Shown here: positions 54,077-63,688 of the stretch, in pieces
Layout: every line of letters starts with the position of its first letter
Position numbering within the stretch: the first letter of the stretch is position 1
DNA from: Paenibacillus sp. yr247
Lineage (GTDB): Bacteria; Bacillota; Bacilli; Paenibacillales; NBRC-103111
Direction of reading: 5' to 3'
DNA: 64,000 bases
NCBI RefSeq assembly: GCF_900103825.1
Contig: NZ_FNIF01000004.1
Location: 1-64,000 of the forward strand
Notes under the pieces: model-generated
The model's database searches: none
What the model saw: only the letters and a program-made list of their open reading frames with translations
Told to the model about the DNA's origin: nothing
Translations under genes and position numbers: made by a program

Positions 54077-55090
54077 TCATGCCCAGACTCGACGAAACCA
54101 ATCGTAAGCCACATTCCCTGATATTTCATGATCACCCTCAAAAAGATCTAATTCCAATTTTCCTTCTACTTCTAAAAGCTGATAAACGCTGCGAATCTTC
54201 TCAAATGCTTCTAAAGAAGCGTGTACAGGAAAAATAGGATCTCTTTTTCCAGCTTCGACCAGAAGAGGCCTCGGAGCAATCAAACCGAGCAGATCTGGCA
54301 TTTCTGCAACTAATGACAGACCCGGTACATAATTGTCTACACAATGAGGTATTGATAAAATGCTTGCTTGAAAAGTATTTGTATAACCACTAACGACTGC
54401 AGCAGAAATCCGATTATCTATTGCTGCTGCATACGCGCAGACAAGTCCCCCGCCTGAAATCCCCATACATCCGATTCGATCCGAATCCACATCATCGCGT
54501 TTAAGTAGATAATCTACGCATCGCAGTGTTTCAAATACTCGATATCCAGCCATTGTTTGTCCCATAGCTAAGAGAAAAGTAGATAGACGTTTACAAGAGT
54601 CCGATTCCTGTGCTTCCTCAATCAGTTTACGATCACCAAAACCTAATAATTCCGGAGCGACAATGACATAACCTCTATTAACCAGTTCAACAGCAAAATT
54701 TTTTTGGTAGCCTTTGTCTCCTGTCTTTTCCTCACCATTTATGGTTAATCCGACAATATCCTTACTTCCATAACCGTGACCATGACAAGCTATTACTGCT
54801 CCAGATCGTTCTCTCCGATCTTTCGGAATGAGTACATAGACCGGCATGTAAAGTCCCGGATATGTCTGAATTTGAATCCTTTGACGTATAAAAGTATCAC
54901 AATCTTTAGATTCAAGAAGCACCGGACAAAGATCGGTAATCTCCGATGGAAAGCCACCTAGCAATTCCACGAACCGTTTCCGTAAACGCCTATTCCAATT
55001 GCTCCATTCCTCTTGTGAACATGCCTGAAATCTCTCGGATGGAGTTACACTCCCGTATAAATTTTTAAAATAATTATCTGGACTCCACAT
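54077..55090 (-). CDS. acetylxylan esterase/dienelactone hydrolase-like alpha/beta hydrolase
   Basis: The 337-residue protein has PAVIACHGHGYGSKDIVG (oxyanion region), GYVIVAPELLGFGDR, the nucleophile MGISGGGLVCAYAAAIDNRI, the acid in RPLLVEAGKRDPIFP and the His in LFEGDHEISG. The lineup matches the large acetylesterase-type group of alpha/beta hydrolases (abhydrolase_7). It is cytoplasmic, without a signal. Likely deacetylates sugars or similar esters. ATG 55090 follows GAGGTGATATCC. Confidence 0.88.
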   Translation of the reverse strand: MWSPDNYFKNLYGSVTPSERFQACSQEEWSNWNRRLRKRFVELLGGFPSEITDLCPVLLESKDCDTFIRQRIQIQTYPGLYMPVYVLIPKDRRERSGAVIACHGHGYGSKDIVGLTINGEEKTGDKGYQKNFAVELVNRGYVIVAPELLGFGDRKLIEEAQESDSCKRLSTFLLAMGQTMAGYRVFETLRCVDYLLKRDDVDSDRIGCMGISGGGLVCAYAAAIDNRISAAVVSGYTNTFQASILSIPHCVDNYVPGLSLVAEMPDLLGLIAPRPLLVEAGKRDPIFPVHASLEAFEKIRSVYQLLEVEGKLELDLFEGDHEISGNVAYDWFRRVWA

Positions 55091-55551
55091 AAAAGGATAT
55101 CACCTCAATTTGTATTTGTAATCTTACTTCTAGTAATTCAAGGCCTTTCAACAAATTCCCACCTTTGTATAATTAAAGTTTATATCATATGTTTATGATG
55201 TTCTTAATAGCACTCTATTTCCGGTTTGCCAAGGAAGTTCCCCTCTCCCTTGCCTTAGCACTGCTGATTCAGCCTTAGCCTTATTGAAAGCTTATTGCAA
55301 AGCAAAGGGCAGCAAAGCATCAGTCCTACTGGTATTAAACTAATGTTTCTCGTTAGCCGTAATAACTTCACTAATTAGAATATTCAAGGTATTTTCTCTC
55401 ATGTTTTTCTAATGGATTTCTAATAATAACCACTAATACTAGGAAGGGCTTACATTTTCATCATTTTAGGTAAATATTAGTTGAATTAATTTATGTTATG
55501 ATGTTTTTAGGCGAAGAGCCAAATACGATCCAACACAGGAGGAATTACAAC
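55091..55551. other. intergenic region before the NlpC/P60 gene
   Basis: Divergent region holding promoters for both neighbours. No c-di-AMP (ydaO) riboswitch signature was found, although such elements often precede NlpC/P60 genes. No gene is seen. Confidence 0.4.
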
Positions 55552-56052
55552 ATGATCGACATGAAGAAAAACCGCCTTGGCAAGTCGTTAGTGGGGATTA
55601 GCCTAAGCTTGTCCTTGCTTGTAACAGGAAGTATTGTGTTGAGTCCACAATCTGCTCACGCTGCTACCGTCTATACATCATCTACAGCAAGCAACATTAT
55701 TAATACAGGTGAACAATTTATGGGTGTGCGTTACCAATTTGGTTCACGTACCGGAAATACAAGCAGCTTTGATTGCTCTTCTTTTACTCAATATGTTTTC
55801 AAAATGAATGGCGTGAATATCCCTCGTTCGTCTAGACAACAGTCTCAAGCAGGAACTTATGTTTCGAGAGACCAATTGCAACCGGGTGATCTTGTGTTCT
55901 TTTATAGCCCAATCCATCACGTAGCTATTTACATGGGTAACGGAAAACTTTTGCATACTTTCGGCAGCGCTGGAGTAACGATCACTGATTTGAACTCCGG
56001 ATGGTGGAACTCGCACTATACGACAGCCCGCCGCGTATTACCAAGCGTATAA
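55552..56052 (+). CDS. secreted NlpC/P60 cell-wall peptidase
   Basis: ATG 55552 follows CAGGAGGAATTACAAC. The 166-residue product has a signal peptide (LVGISLSLSLLVTGSIVLS, cleavage near AHA) and one NlpC/P60 domain. The catalytic Cys is in FDCSSFTQYVF, the His in SPIHHVAIYMGNG and the third residue in the LLHTFG region. No cell-wall binding repeats are present, so this is a minimal D,L-endopeptidase that cuts peptidoglycan stem peptides. Confidence 0.92.
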   Translation: MIDMKKNRLGKSLVGISLSLSLLVTGSIVLSPQSAHAATVYTSSTASNIINTGEQFMGVRYQFGSRTGNTSSFDCSSFTQYVFKMNGVNIPRSSRQQSQAGTYVSRDQLQPGDLVFFYSPIHHVAIYMGNGKLLHTFGSAGVTITDLNSGWWNSHYTTARRVLPSV

Positions 56053-56214
56053 CCCGGTAAACGTATATCACCGTCCTGCAAGATCTTCCGACGGAGGGAA
56101 TAAACAAGAAGGTCTTTAATGCTATTGATAAAACATTCGATTTTTTCCTAATTTACTGCTACTCCTTTATCCTGCCCGTTTAAAGTTTCTTGCTCCTAAG
56201 TTCTTGCTTCACAA

Positions 56215-56256
56215 CCCTGCCCGTAAGCCAAAAAGGCTGCACGCGGCAGCCTTTTA
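56215..56256. repeat. dispersed hairpin element, copy 9, terminator-like
   Basis: Core CCTGCCCGTAAG, A-tract, hairpin AAAAGGCTGC...GCAGCCTTTT (56231-56255). A second core CTGCCCGTTTAA lies at 56172-56183. The 56053-56342 interval holds no gene. Confidence 0.7.
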
Positions 56257-56302
56257 CCCCTAATTATTTAATGGAAGTAGACTAGTACCACTTGCATGTA
56301 AT

Positions 56303-56339
56303 AAGAGAAGGATTTGCTGTGGAAGCGAATCCTTCTCTT
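56303..56339 (-). terminator. terminator of the deacetylase-like gene
   Basis: 12-bp stem AAGAGAAGGATT...AATCCTTCTCTT directly after the stop codon at 56343. Confidence 0.8.
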
Positions 56340-56342
56340 TAT

Positions 56343-57542
56343 TTATTTTGGACCCGAACCCGGTCTTATAGAATCCCAAATTTCCTGGCTGTCGAACAAG
56401 GGAAGCAGCCTTGAACGTTGGTCGTGAAGTGCTATGCCATCTATATGCCTGCGATCCATCATGACGCTGTCCGGTTTAAAAGCAAGGTATGGAACCGGAC
56501 CCACGGAACACATTATGCGAAAGCCCTCCTCCACGAGGAACTGGTATTTGCGATCTTCAGGCAGCACACTGCTACCGAATGGATAAATGTATACAGAGGT
56601 GGCGCCTATCAACGGCTCTACTTCTTGCTTCCAGCGCAGCGTATCCTGCTTGAATCGATTCAAGGTTATTTTGGACGTATCCAAATGCCCATAACCATGC
56701 GAGGCGAACGACCATCCGGTCTCCTTCAAGCGCTTAATAACAGGAAGCACACCTTCCTTTGCGTTCATATAATTAGGCGAGTCGAGTTGATCTGTGCGGT
56801 ACCCCAGAATGCCCTCGTATCCAGTTAGGGCAATAACGCCCTTAGCTCCCTGCCAAGAAAAATCGGGATGAGCAAGAACAAAATCATCCAATATAGGGAC
56901 AATTTCATTATTTCGAGCCGTAATCGGTTCCCTTTGAGGTGTCATGGAATAAGCCGCAACCTCTCCATGTTCATCCAAGACTAATCGAAAGGCATTGCCA
57001 TTCTCGCGCATATAGGTGTAATAATTGAGGTCGTCAATCGAGAGAACGAGGGGTTTTTTATCAGCGGGCAGCCACAGCTCTTTGGGCCTGACAGCACCAT
57101 CTTTTTCCGTATATAACGAACCAATGTCAATGAGTACATACTGATTGCGGTATAACGAATCTAGGATTTTGTTGAATTCCTTCACCGTGATGAACCAGTC
57201 ATTATAGCCTTGCGCCATAGAATCTCCATCAAAGGCAAGCTCTGGAAATGCGATCAAAGGGTGAAAAAAGACGTGTTCGATCTTTCCTTTGAATAGGACT
57301 AATGGCGTCTTGACAGGTACTGGTTGAGGAGTAGTGGGTGAAACCGCTGCTAAATCTAATGTTGGCATAGGAGCAGATACAGGAACAAGATCTAAAGAGG
57401 CAGACGCTTGAGGTGATTCAGTAGAACTTAGATCTTGCAGCAGAGTAAATACATGACGACTTCCAATTTCAATAAATATAAATAAAACAAGTAATATCCC
57501 CACAAGCAAACCTCTTAGCGTCAAAACGTATTTCTTATTCAA
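56343..57542 (-). CDS. secreted/anchored polysaccharide deacetylase-like protein
   Basis: The 399-residue protein has an N-terminal membrane anchor (LRGLLVGILLVLFIFIEIGS), a Pro/Ser-rich linker (about 40-78) and a NodB-type domain. The domain includes PLVLSIDDLNYYTYM (Asp-Asp of motif 1), SFASHGYGHLDTSK (motif 2) and VYIYPFGSSV (motif 3). A segment between motif 1 and 2 with its own insert is longer than in standard CE4 enzymes. Probably acts on surface or cell-wall glycans outside the membrane. Confidence 0.85.
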   Translation of the reverse strand: MNKKYVLTLRGLLVGILLVLFIFIEIGSRHVFTLLQDLSSTESPQASASLDLVPVSAPMPTLDLAAVSPTTPQPVPVKTPLVLFKGKIEHVFFHPLIAFPELAFDGDSMAQGYNDWFITVKEFNKILDSLYRNQYVLIDIGSLYTEKDGAVRPKELWLPADKKPLVLSIDDLNYYTYMRENGNAFRLVLDEHGEVAAYSMTPQREPITARNNEIVPILDDFVLAHPDFSWQGAKGVIALTGYEGILGYRTDQLDSPNYMNAKEGVLPVIKRLKETGWSFASHGYGHLDTSKITLNRFKQDTLRWKQEVEPLIGATSVYIYPFGSSVLPEDRKYQFLVEEGFRIMCSVGPVPYLAFKPDSVMMDRRHIDGIALHDQRSRLLPLFDSQEIWDSIRPGSGPK

Positions 57543-57666
57543 AAGAATCCCTCCTTATGCATCAACCCTCAAGAAGACGTTGCAAAGTAAGGTTCTGTTC
57601 AACAAAGCACTCCTTATTTCGGAGTAAATCTGCACTAATTTGAAATACCTCTATCTATTACGCATA

Positions 57667-57712
57667 ACTTGCCGCTATACAAAAAAGAGGAGCTGCCGTT
57701 AAGCAATTCCTC
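57667..57712. repeat. dispersed hairpin element, copy 10
   Basis: Core CTTGCCGCTATA, A-tract, hairpin GAGGAgct...attTCCTC. Close in sequence to copy 1, which has intact arms. Confidence 0.5.
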
Positions 57713-57766
57713 AACTAAAGTTCTTCATTAGTTCACTCTATCGTTTTGTTGTCAAAATGAATGCTA

Positions 57767-59032
57767 TTAGTCCCCCATAATATTTGTATTCAAGAAGGCG
57801 TTTCGGAATTTTCCTTGGGGGTCACATTGAAGGAGCAGTTGTTGAAAGTCGGGCAACTTCTCGTAGAGCGACTGCAACCTTGCGGGGGGCATCGCAAACA
57901 GCTTGCCCCAGTGTGGACGAGCATGAAAGGGCTCAAGTTGCTTTTCGATGATCGGCAACACTTGTTTAACTGCCTCCCAACTAGGTTTCCACGTAAAGTG
58001 GATTGCAACCGACTCCTGTTTGTAACAGGGGCTCATCCACAGATTGTCTTCTGCAATCGTACGTACCTCGGAAACATAAAGGAGTGGCGATATATGCTCA
58101 CGTATGAGGTCAAGCGAACATAATGCATGATAGGCATCTTGACGGGGCACGAAATACTCACTTTGCAGCTCCTCTCCTGCACTTGGAGTGAAATCCATGC
58201 GAAAGTGCGGCAACCGTTCGTGCCATGGTCCCGGAATGCCCATCTGTTCACTGCAATTAACCGATGTATGTCCTGGTACCGGATGTCGATGTGAGGTTGC
58301 TAGTCTCGCGCCGAAAAACTCAGGTTCCACTTGATCGAAGGCTTGATCTGCAATTTTTCGCTTCAGCCAGACTTGATTGAACGTCGCTTTCTTCCAATCG
58401 GTGAATAGGCTGACACTGTAACCACTGGAGAAAATATCATCAAAGTGCTCTTTAAGATGCACTAGAGGCAAGTTGTCGTATACATACTGATTCATTTGAA
58501 ATGCTGGGATCACATCCAATGTGATTTTCGTGACTACGCCCAATCCTCCAAGTCCAACGATCGCACCGGCGATGCCCCCGTCTTGTTTTTCACGGGAGAA
58601 CACGGCCACATCTCCATCCGCTTTGACGACCTCGAAAGAATGAACCACTGTAGCAAGATTGCCATTCAAGTCACCAGAACCATGCGTTGCCGTTGCACAA
58701 GCACCAGCAACGGTAATGTGCGGTAGCGACGCCAAATTGTGAAGCGCATAACCACTGCCGTGAAGATATTGGCATAGCTCTCCATACCGGATTCCGCCTT
58801 CAACCGTTACCTTATTGTGAGCATGATCTAATGCTATCACTCGGTTAAGGTTCTGAAGGGAGAGAAGGCTTTCGGTACAATCAGCGATTCCATTGAACGA
58901 GTGACGCGTGCCAAGCACCTTCACTTGCCTACTGCGAGCCACCATTTCTTGTACTTGTCCCACGTTTGCAGGAACATAGAGTTCCGAGGCGCTATACCTA
59001 TAGTTACCAGCCCAGTTCCGATCATTTTCCAC
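57767..59032 (-). CDS. FAD-linked alditol oxidase-type oxidoreductase
   Basis: GTG 59032 follows GGAGTGTGATGAA. The 421-residue protein starts NWAGNYRYSASELYVP and has the FAD-PCMH pattern VKVLGTRHSFNGIADC (His that may bind FAD covalently), HITVAGACATATHGSGDLNG and VVTKITLDVIP. The C-terminal ALO domain ends in RPHWGKLFAMP. This matches alditol (xylitol/sorbitol) oxidases and L-gulonolactone oxidase relatives. It oxidises a polyol with O2, giving hydrogen peroxide (family knowledge). Confidence 0.88.
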   Translation of the reverse strand: MENDRNWAGNYRYSASELYVPANVGQVQEMVARSRQVKVLGTRHSFNGIADCTESLLSLQNLNRVIALDHAHNKVTVEGGIRYGELCQYLHGSGYALHNLASLPHITVAGACATATHGSGDLNGNLATVVHSFEVVKADGDVAVFSREKQDGGIAGAIVGLGGLGVVTKITLDVIPAFQMNQYVYDNLPLVHLKEHFDDIFSSGYSVSLFTDWKKATFNQVWLKRKIADQAFDQVEPEFFGARLATSHRHPVPGHTSVNCSEQMGIPGPWHERLPHFRMDFTPSAGEELQSEYFVPRQDAYHALCSLDLIREHISPLLYVSEVRTIAEDNLWMSPCYKQESVAIHFTWKPSWEAVKQVLPIIEKQLEPFHARPHWGKLFAMPPARLQSLYEKLPDFQQLLLQCDPQGKFRNAFLNTNIMGD

Positions 59033-59141
59033 TTCATCACACTCCGTTTCCTAGTGCTACGCTAGTTTATCAAATGTTATTAATTTCACAATAAATTTTC
59101 GATACAAGACTGCTGAAATCCTTGTTTTACTGTTGCTTTAT

Positions 59142-59184
59142 CTTGCCGTTAACGTAACAAAGGCCACCATTCTTCCGGCGGCCT
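59142..59184. repeat. dispersed hairpin element, copy 11
   Basis: Core CTTGCCGTTAACG, A-tract, hairpin GGCCaCC...GGcGGCC. The remaining interval 59033-59310 shows no gene. Confidence 0.6.
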
Positions 59185-59310
59185 CTCCTGGTCATTATTA
59201 AGCTCTTACTTCCCTTATAGTGTTACTGTTCAACTGCCTTTGACTACGTTGTATTAATCGTTATTTCATGGAGAAAGTGTTGTACTCCGTTGTCATATAG
59301 AAAATCATTG

Positions 59311-59802
59311 TTACGATCGATATTTCTGTACTTGCTTTTTCAATAGCATTATCTGCCCAATATGATATGCGTTATGGATACACAAATTTGATATCACACC
59401 CCACCACTGAGCATTGAAGTAGTTCGGAACTCTTTTTTCCAGTTTAGACTCGTCACAATTCGTAATAACCTCTCGCCAGTGTACAAATCCATTACTTAAC
59501 CTTCGAATGGTCTCATTCCAACTTGTATCATTCTGCTCCAGGTGATCCGATTCAAAAGTTTCATCGTTCGTTGTATTACTTTCAAGCAAATCATTGTTAA
59601 TAAACCGATTCAGCCACATTTCATTCCAGAAAATGAGATGGTTCGCAATCTCCCAGATGGAATGCGGATAGTCTTCTGCTTTCCTGACTGCATCATTTAC
59701 AGATACATCATTTAAAATCGTTTTAGATGGTTTAAACCAACTTTCATCATCATGACAAGCGGCTAATTGATCAAGCAATACTTCCTTCACACTAGTCAGC
59801 AT
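59311..59802 (-). CDS. DinB-family protein
   Basis: ATG 59802 follows TTGGAGGTGGTA. The 163-residue protein is a four-helix bundle with the three metal-binding His expected in DinB/YfiT-like proteins: HSIWEIANHLIFW, SNGFVHWREVI and CIHNAYHIGQIMLL. Such proteins are often thiol-dependent transferases or damage-induced proteins; the reaction is unknown here. Confidence 0.88.
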   Translation of the reverse strand: MLTSVKEVLLDQLAACHDDESWFKPSKTILNDVSVNDAVRKAEDYPHSIWEIANHLIFWNEMWLNRFINNDLLESNTTNDETFESDHLEQNDTSWNETIRRLSNGFVHWREVITNCDESKLEKRVPNYFNAQWWGVISNLCIHNAYHIGQIMLLKKQVQKYRS

Positions 59803-59905
59803 TACCACCTCCAAAGTTATAATATGCTGCATCAGACGTAAGTTGGAATCTTTTCAGTGATCCCTAGTCCGTTGTGAATATAGGATAAATGTTTGTTAGC
59901 CTTTG

Positions 59906-60832
59906 TTAGAATTTGTTTTCATGTTCCACTGTGATGACTACATTTCCCTTTTTGTGTCCTTTTTCTACATATCTGTGAGCCTCAGGAATTTGTTCCAACG
60001 AATAGCGTCTATCTATGACCGACTTTATTTTTCCTGACTCAATAATCTCTTTAAGCAATATTAAATCTTCAGTATGCACCTTTGCTATCCCCTGCCCTAC
60101 TACTGATAAGTAAGTTCCGTTCAGAGTCAGTGCTTTTTTGCAATTTGATTTCGAGGTTTTCCCAACTGCATCAAAGATGATATCATAATGCTCTCCTCTT
60201 TTCGTAAAATCCTCTTTTGTGTAATCAATGACTTGATTGGCTCCCAGAGATTTCACAAATTCTAAATTAATGGTACTGCATACCCCGGTAACTTCTGCTC
60301 CAAAGTACTTGGCAATCTGAACTGCGGAAGTCCCTACCGCTCCAGAAGCTCCATAGATAAGAACTTTTTGTCCTTTTTGGATATTTCCTTTTCTAAAAAA
60401 ATGCAATGCTGTAGTTCCCCCAAAAGGAACGGCAGCGGCTTCCTCATAGGTCACGTTGGCCGGTTTTATTGCCACCAATCCGTTTTCAGGCATACATGTG
60501 TATTCGGCATAAGCACCAAATCTCATCCCAGTCAATGCAAAAACCTGGTCACCTTTCTTGAATCTTTTTACATCTTTGCCAATCGCTTCAATCTCTCCGG
60601 CTAACTCCACCCCTAGTATAGGTTTTCTTGGTTTTCTGAGACCTAAGAAGATTCGCATGGGGATCCAGTACAAGATAGGACTTTCGAAATTTCGAACTCT
60701 ACAGTCCCCTGAGGTTACAGTTGTCGCATGAACTTTTACCAGTACTTCATTGTCTTTGGGAGTAGATATTTCTACCTCTTTGAGCTTCAGAACATCCGGT
60801 GATCCGTATTTTGTGCATACAATCGCTTTCAT
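59906..60832 (-). CDS. MDR-family zinc-independent NADPH:quinone reductase-like dehydrogenase
   Basis: ATG 60832 follows GGAGGAAACCC. The 308-residue protein has GroES-like N-terminal domain ([27 protein letters not shown]), the Rossmann motif [19 protein letters not shown] and [20 protein letters not shown]. It lacks the structural-zinc Cys cluster, fitting zeta-crystallin/quinone reductase types. It reduces quinones or enones with NADPH. Confidence 0.9.
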   Translation of the reverse strand: MKAIVCTKYGSPDVLKLKEVEISTPKDNEVLVKVHATTVTSGDCRVRNFESPILYWIPMRIFLGLRKPRKPILGVELAGEIEAIGKDVKRFKKGDQVFALTGMRFGAYAEYTCMPENGLVAIKPANVTYEEAAAVPFGGTTALHFFRKGNIQKGQKVLIYGASGAVGTSAVQIAKYFGAEVTGVCSTINLEFVKSLGANQVIDYTKEDFTKRGEHYDIIFDAVGKTSKSNCKKALTLNGTYLSVVGQGIAKVHTEDLILLKEIIESGKIKSVIDRRYSLEQIPEAHRYVEKGHKKGNVVITVEHENKF

Positions 60833-60944
60833 GGGTTTCCTCCAAACATCAATTTAAACTTAGTATATATGCTATACGGTATTGATATATAGATACTAAA
60901 GTATTGTTTTGGAAATTGTTGTGAGCTTGCTAAGAGGGTAAATC

Positions 60945-63572
60945 TCACAATAGACCCAACTTGCGGGCAAGTGCTACAGCCTCGGTGCGCCGCCCAACCT
61001 GCATTTTGTCAAAGATATTCCGGTTATGCCCTTTAACCGTACTGAGCGCGAGGAAAAGTCGTTCACTAATCTCACGATTCGAGAGTCCTTGGGCAATGAG
61101 CTGCAGTACTTCTAACTCCCGCCCGCTCAGTGGCTCGATAAGGGGCTTGGGAGTCTGGGCTAGGCGCTTATCAGATTCGTCTTCACTTTTCAGTTCCTCA
61201 GCATCAAATTCAGCCAGCAACTTACCTATATAGTCCGACATAAATGGATGAGTAGCTAAATCCCACAACAATCTATACATCGGAATACCTTCGTCGACAA
61301 AGATCCGGATAAATCCGCCAGGCTTGGCTATCGTCAGAGCGTCTACCAGTATTTGCGCAGCCTTTAACTTTTCGCCATGCGCATGCAGAGCAACCGCTTG
61401 TAGAACCATTACCTTGAGTCGTTCATCCTCCCAACCCTTTGCTTCCACCTGCCCTCGCAATGGCTCCAACACCGCCAGTGCTGCAGTCGTGTCTCCCTGT
61501 GCCAGGTGTACTCGAGCCTTGCTGCTGTGAAGCTCGTGCTTCTGCGCCAGGTGAGCGGCTGCCGCCAGATTGCCCTGTTGAAGTAACGCAAGCACATATG
61601 CGGCAGCAACATGGGGCATCTGATTCACGAAATTATGCTGGCGAGCGAAATGGTCAGCCTTAGCTAAAATAGCGGACGCACCGCTCACCTCTCCCCGCGC
61701 AAGCTCAAGTCGGGCGAGAAACACTTCACCTGCAACGACTCTGTCCGTGTGTTCTAAATGCCGCGCCAGTTGGACGGACTGTTGTCCATGGTGCTTCGCG
61801 GCGTCCAGGTCGTTCCATTCATAAAATATACGGGCTAAGCCTAGGTGCGCTTCGCAAGCAACTGGCTGCGGCGGATCACCTGCCAGTTTCAGAACACGCC
61901 GATAAGTTTCAACCGCTACATATAGCTGGTTTTCTGCTTCCTGTATGTTCCCAAGGCCGAGTGTAGCCATAATGGTGATAATAACATGCCCGATCATTTG
62001 ACTGATCGATAATGCTTCGGTAAACGCACTGCTGGCCGCGGCACGATCCCCCTGGAGCTGGTAAGCATATCCAAGCGTCCATGTAGTGGCTGTGCGGATA
62101 GGCAGGTTACCGGGGTGCAAATACTCTAAAGCGCGGTGTGACTGGACAAGGATCGTCTCTACCTGGTGCTGGCTAACGGCTACCGTAGCCCTTATAGAGG
62201 CAATATGACCTATAATGTCTCGGACTTTTTCGTCCGGCTCGATGCCTTGAAGGGATGATTCGGTGGCCTGAAGTTGCTGCTCTATGCCGGTTAATTGGCC
62301 GACCATCAATAACGCTGAGGCATATATCACCCGCAATGAGGGTCTCGTATCCAGTACCGTCTTCGGCAGCGACGAAAGCCAGTTCAGTACGGGGGACACC
62401 GCACCGCGAAAGTGCAAGGGTATCATATCTCCTTCCGTCAGGCACGCGGCTCGTTCAACATCGCCAGCGGCGACGGCATGGTGAAAAGCTTCAATTTCCA
62501 GGCCATTTTGTTCATACCATACGCTGGCGCGCAAGTGTAAATCGGCCGCGGTGCTCCGATCCAATCTGCGCCTCAGCAAATCCGCAAAGAGATGGTGATA
62601 GCGGTACCACCGCCGCTCGTTATCCAGAGGGATGATGAAAAGATTGGCGCGTTCTATATCTTCAAGCGTTTCTTGCCCGCTTGTCAAGGGGGAGAGTTGC
62701 AGAACGGCATCGCAAAGAGGACCGCATATGCGATCGAGAATTGAGGTGCAGAGCAAGAAACTCTGAACGATTTCAGATTGCTGTTGCAGAACTTCTTCTA
62801 CCAGATAGTCCAGCACGAAGCGGTGGCTGCCGGTGAAGGTTTCGATGAAGCCCACAGCGTCTTTATGTCCCTGCATCGAAACCGCTGCTAATTGCAGACC
62901 GGCAATCCAGCCTTCCGTGCGGGTTTCAAGTCGGGCGATCTCTTCCGATGAGAGATCTAGAGCCATCACCTTGTTGAGAAATTCGGCGGCTTCGGAGTGG
63001 GTAAACCGCAAGTCCGCGACACGTAGTTCGGTTAATTGGTCGCGGACACGCATCCGGGCCATGGGTAACCGTGGATCTTTGCGAGTGGCGATCACTAAGT
63101 GCATTTGCGGCGGCAAATTATCCAGCAGAAAAGCTAGTGCATGGTCAATCGATTTGGTCTCGATTAAATGATAGTCGTCAAGGACGAGGATGAAAGGGTC
63201 AGAGAGGGTAGTGATTTCATTGAGCAGGACCGTTAGAACCGATTCGATCGCCGGTGGCTGAGGGGATTGGAGCGCGCCAAACACGCCTTCTCCAATGTTC
63301 GCACCTATCGTTTGCAAAGCGGCGAGAAGGTAAGTCAAAAAGCGAGCTGGATCGTTGTCCCCTTCGTCCAGAGATAGCCAGGCAGCAGGCCGTTTGCAGC
63401 CGGCGAGCCATTCGCTGACCAGCGTCGTTTTGCCAAATCCGGCGGAAGCGGAGACAAGGGTCAGTTTACGATGCAAACCCTCGCTCAGCCGCTCGGTTAG
63501 GCGTGACCGGAGGACCATTGTAGTCCGCGGAGGGGGAATATATAATTTTGTGGATAAAATTGGTATAGTCAT
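60945..63572 (-). CDS. MalT-type LuxR regulator (STAND ATPase)
   Basis: ATG 63572 is chosen because the family begins at MTIPILSTKLYIPPPR; TTG 63608 is upstream. The 875-residue protein has a NACHT-like ATPase with Walker A SASAGFGKTTLVSEW and Walker B FILVLDDYHLI. About ten TPR-like helical repeats fill the centre (residues about 350-780). A C-terminal LuxR helix-turn-helix follows (LSGRELEVLQLIAQGLSNRE, STVKGHNRNIF). MalT-like regulators are activated by inducer plus ATP. The gene is visibly more GC-rich than its neighbours, consistent with transfer. Confidence 0.92.
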   Translation of the reverse strand: MTIPILSTKLYIPPPRTTMVLRSRLTERLSEGLHRKLTLVSASAGFGKTTLVSEWLAGCKRPAAWLSLDEGDNDPARFLTYLLAALQTIGANIGEGVFGALQSPQPPAIESVLTVLLNEITTLSDPFILVLDDYHLIETKSIDHALAFLLDNLPPQMHLVIATRKDPRLPMARMRVRDQLTELRVADLRFTHSEAAEFLNKVMALDLSSEEIARLETRTEGWIAGLQLAAVSMQGHKDAVGFIETFTGSHRFVLDYLVEEVLQQQSEIVQSFLLCTSILDRICGPLCDAVLQLSPLTSGQETLEDIERANLFIIPLDNERRWYRYHHLFADLLRRRLDRSTAADLHLRASVWYEQNGLEIEAFHHAVAAGDVERAACLTEGDMIPLHFRGAVSPVLNWLSSLPKTVLDTRPSLRVIYASALLMVGQLTGIEQQLQATESSLQGIEPDEKVRDIIGHIASIRATVAVSQHQVETILVQSHRALEYLHPGNLPIRTATTWTLGYAYQLQGDRAAASSAFTEALSISQMIGHVIITIMATLGLGNIQEAENQLYVAVETYRRVLKLAGDPPQPVACEAHLGLARIFYEWNDLDAAKHHGQQSVQLARHLEHTDRVVAGEVFLARLELARGEVSGASAILAKADHFARQHNFVNQMPHVAAAYVLALLQQGNLAAAAHLAQKHELHSSKARVHLAQGDTTAALAVLEPLRGQVEAKGWEDERLKVMVLQAVALHAHGEKLKAAQILVDALTIAKPGGFIRIFVDEGIPMYRLLWDLATHPFMSDYIGKLLAEFDAEELKSEDESDKRLAQTPKPLIEPLSGRELEVLQLIAQGLSNREISERLFLALSTVKGHNRNIFDKMQVGRRTEAVALARKLGLL

Positions 63573-63688
63573 AGATTTATTATACAAACCGCTGTTCTTC
63601 GCAGTCAACAGATTAAAAAGAGACTGTTCATGAATGTTTTAACAGAGAATCTTCCGTGGCAATAATGGTCATTTAGATTAAAATAGAC

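Noticed and set aside
55091-55551. Possible c-di-AMP riboswitch before the NlpC/P60 gene
   Set aside because: The conserved ydaO core strings are absent.
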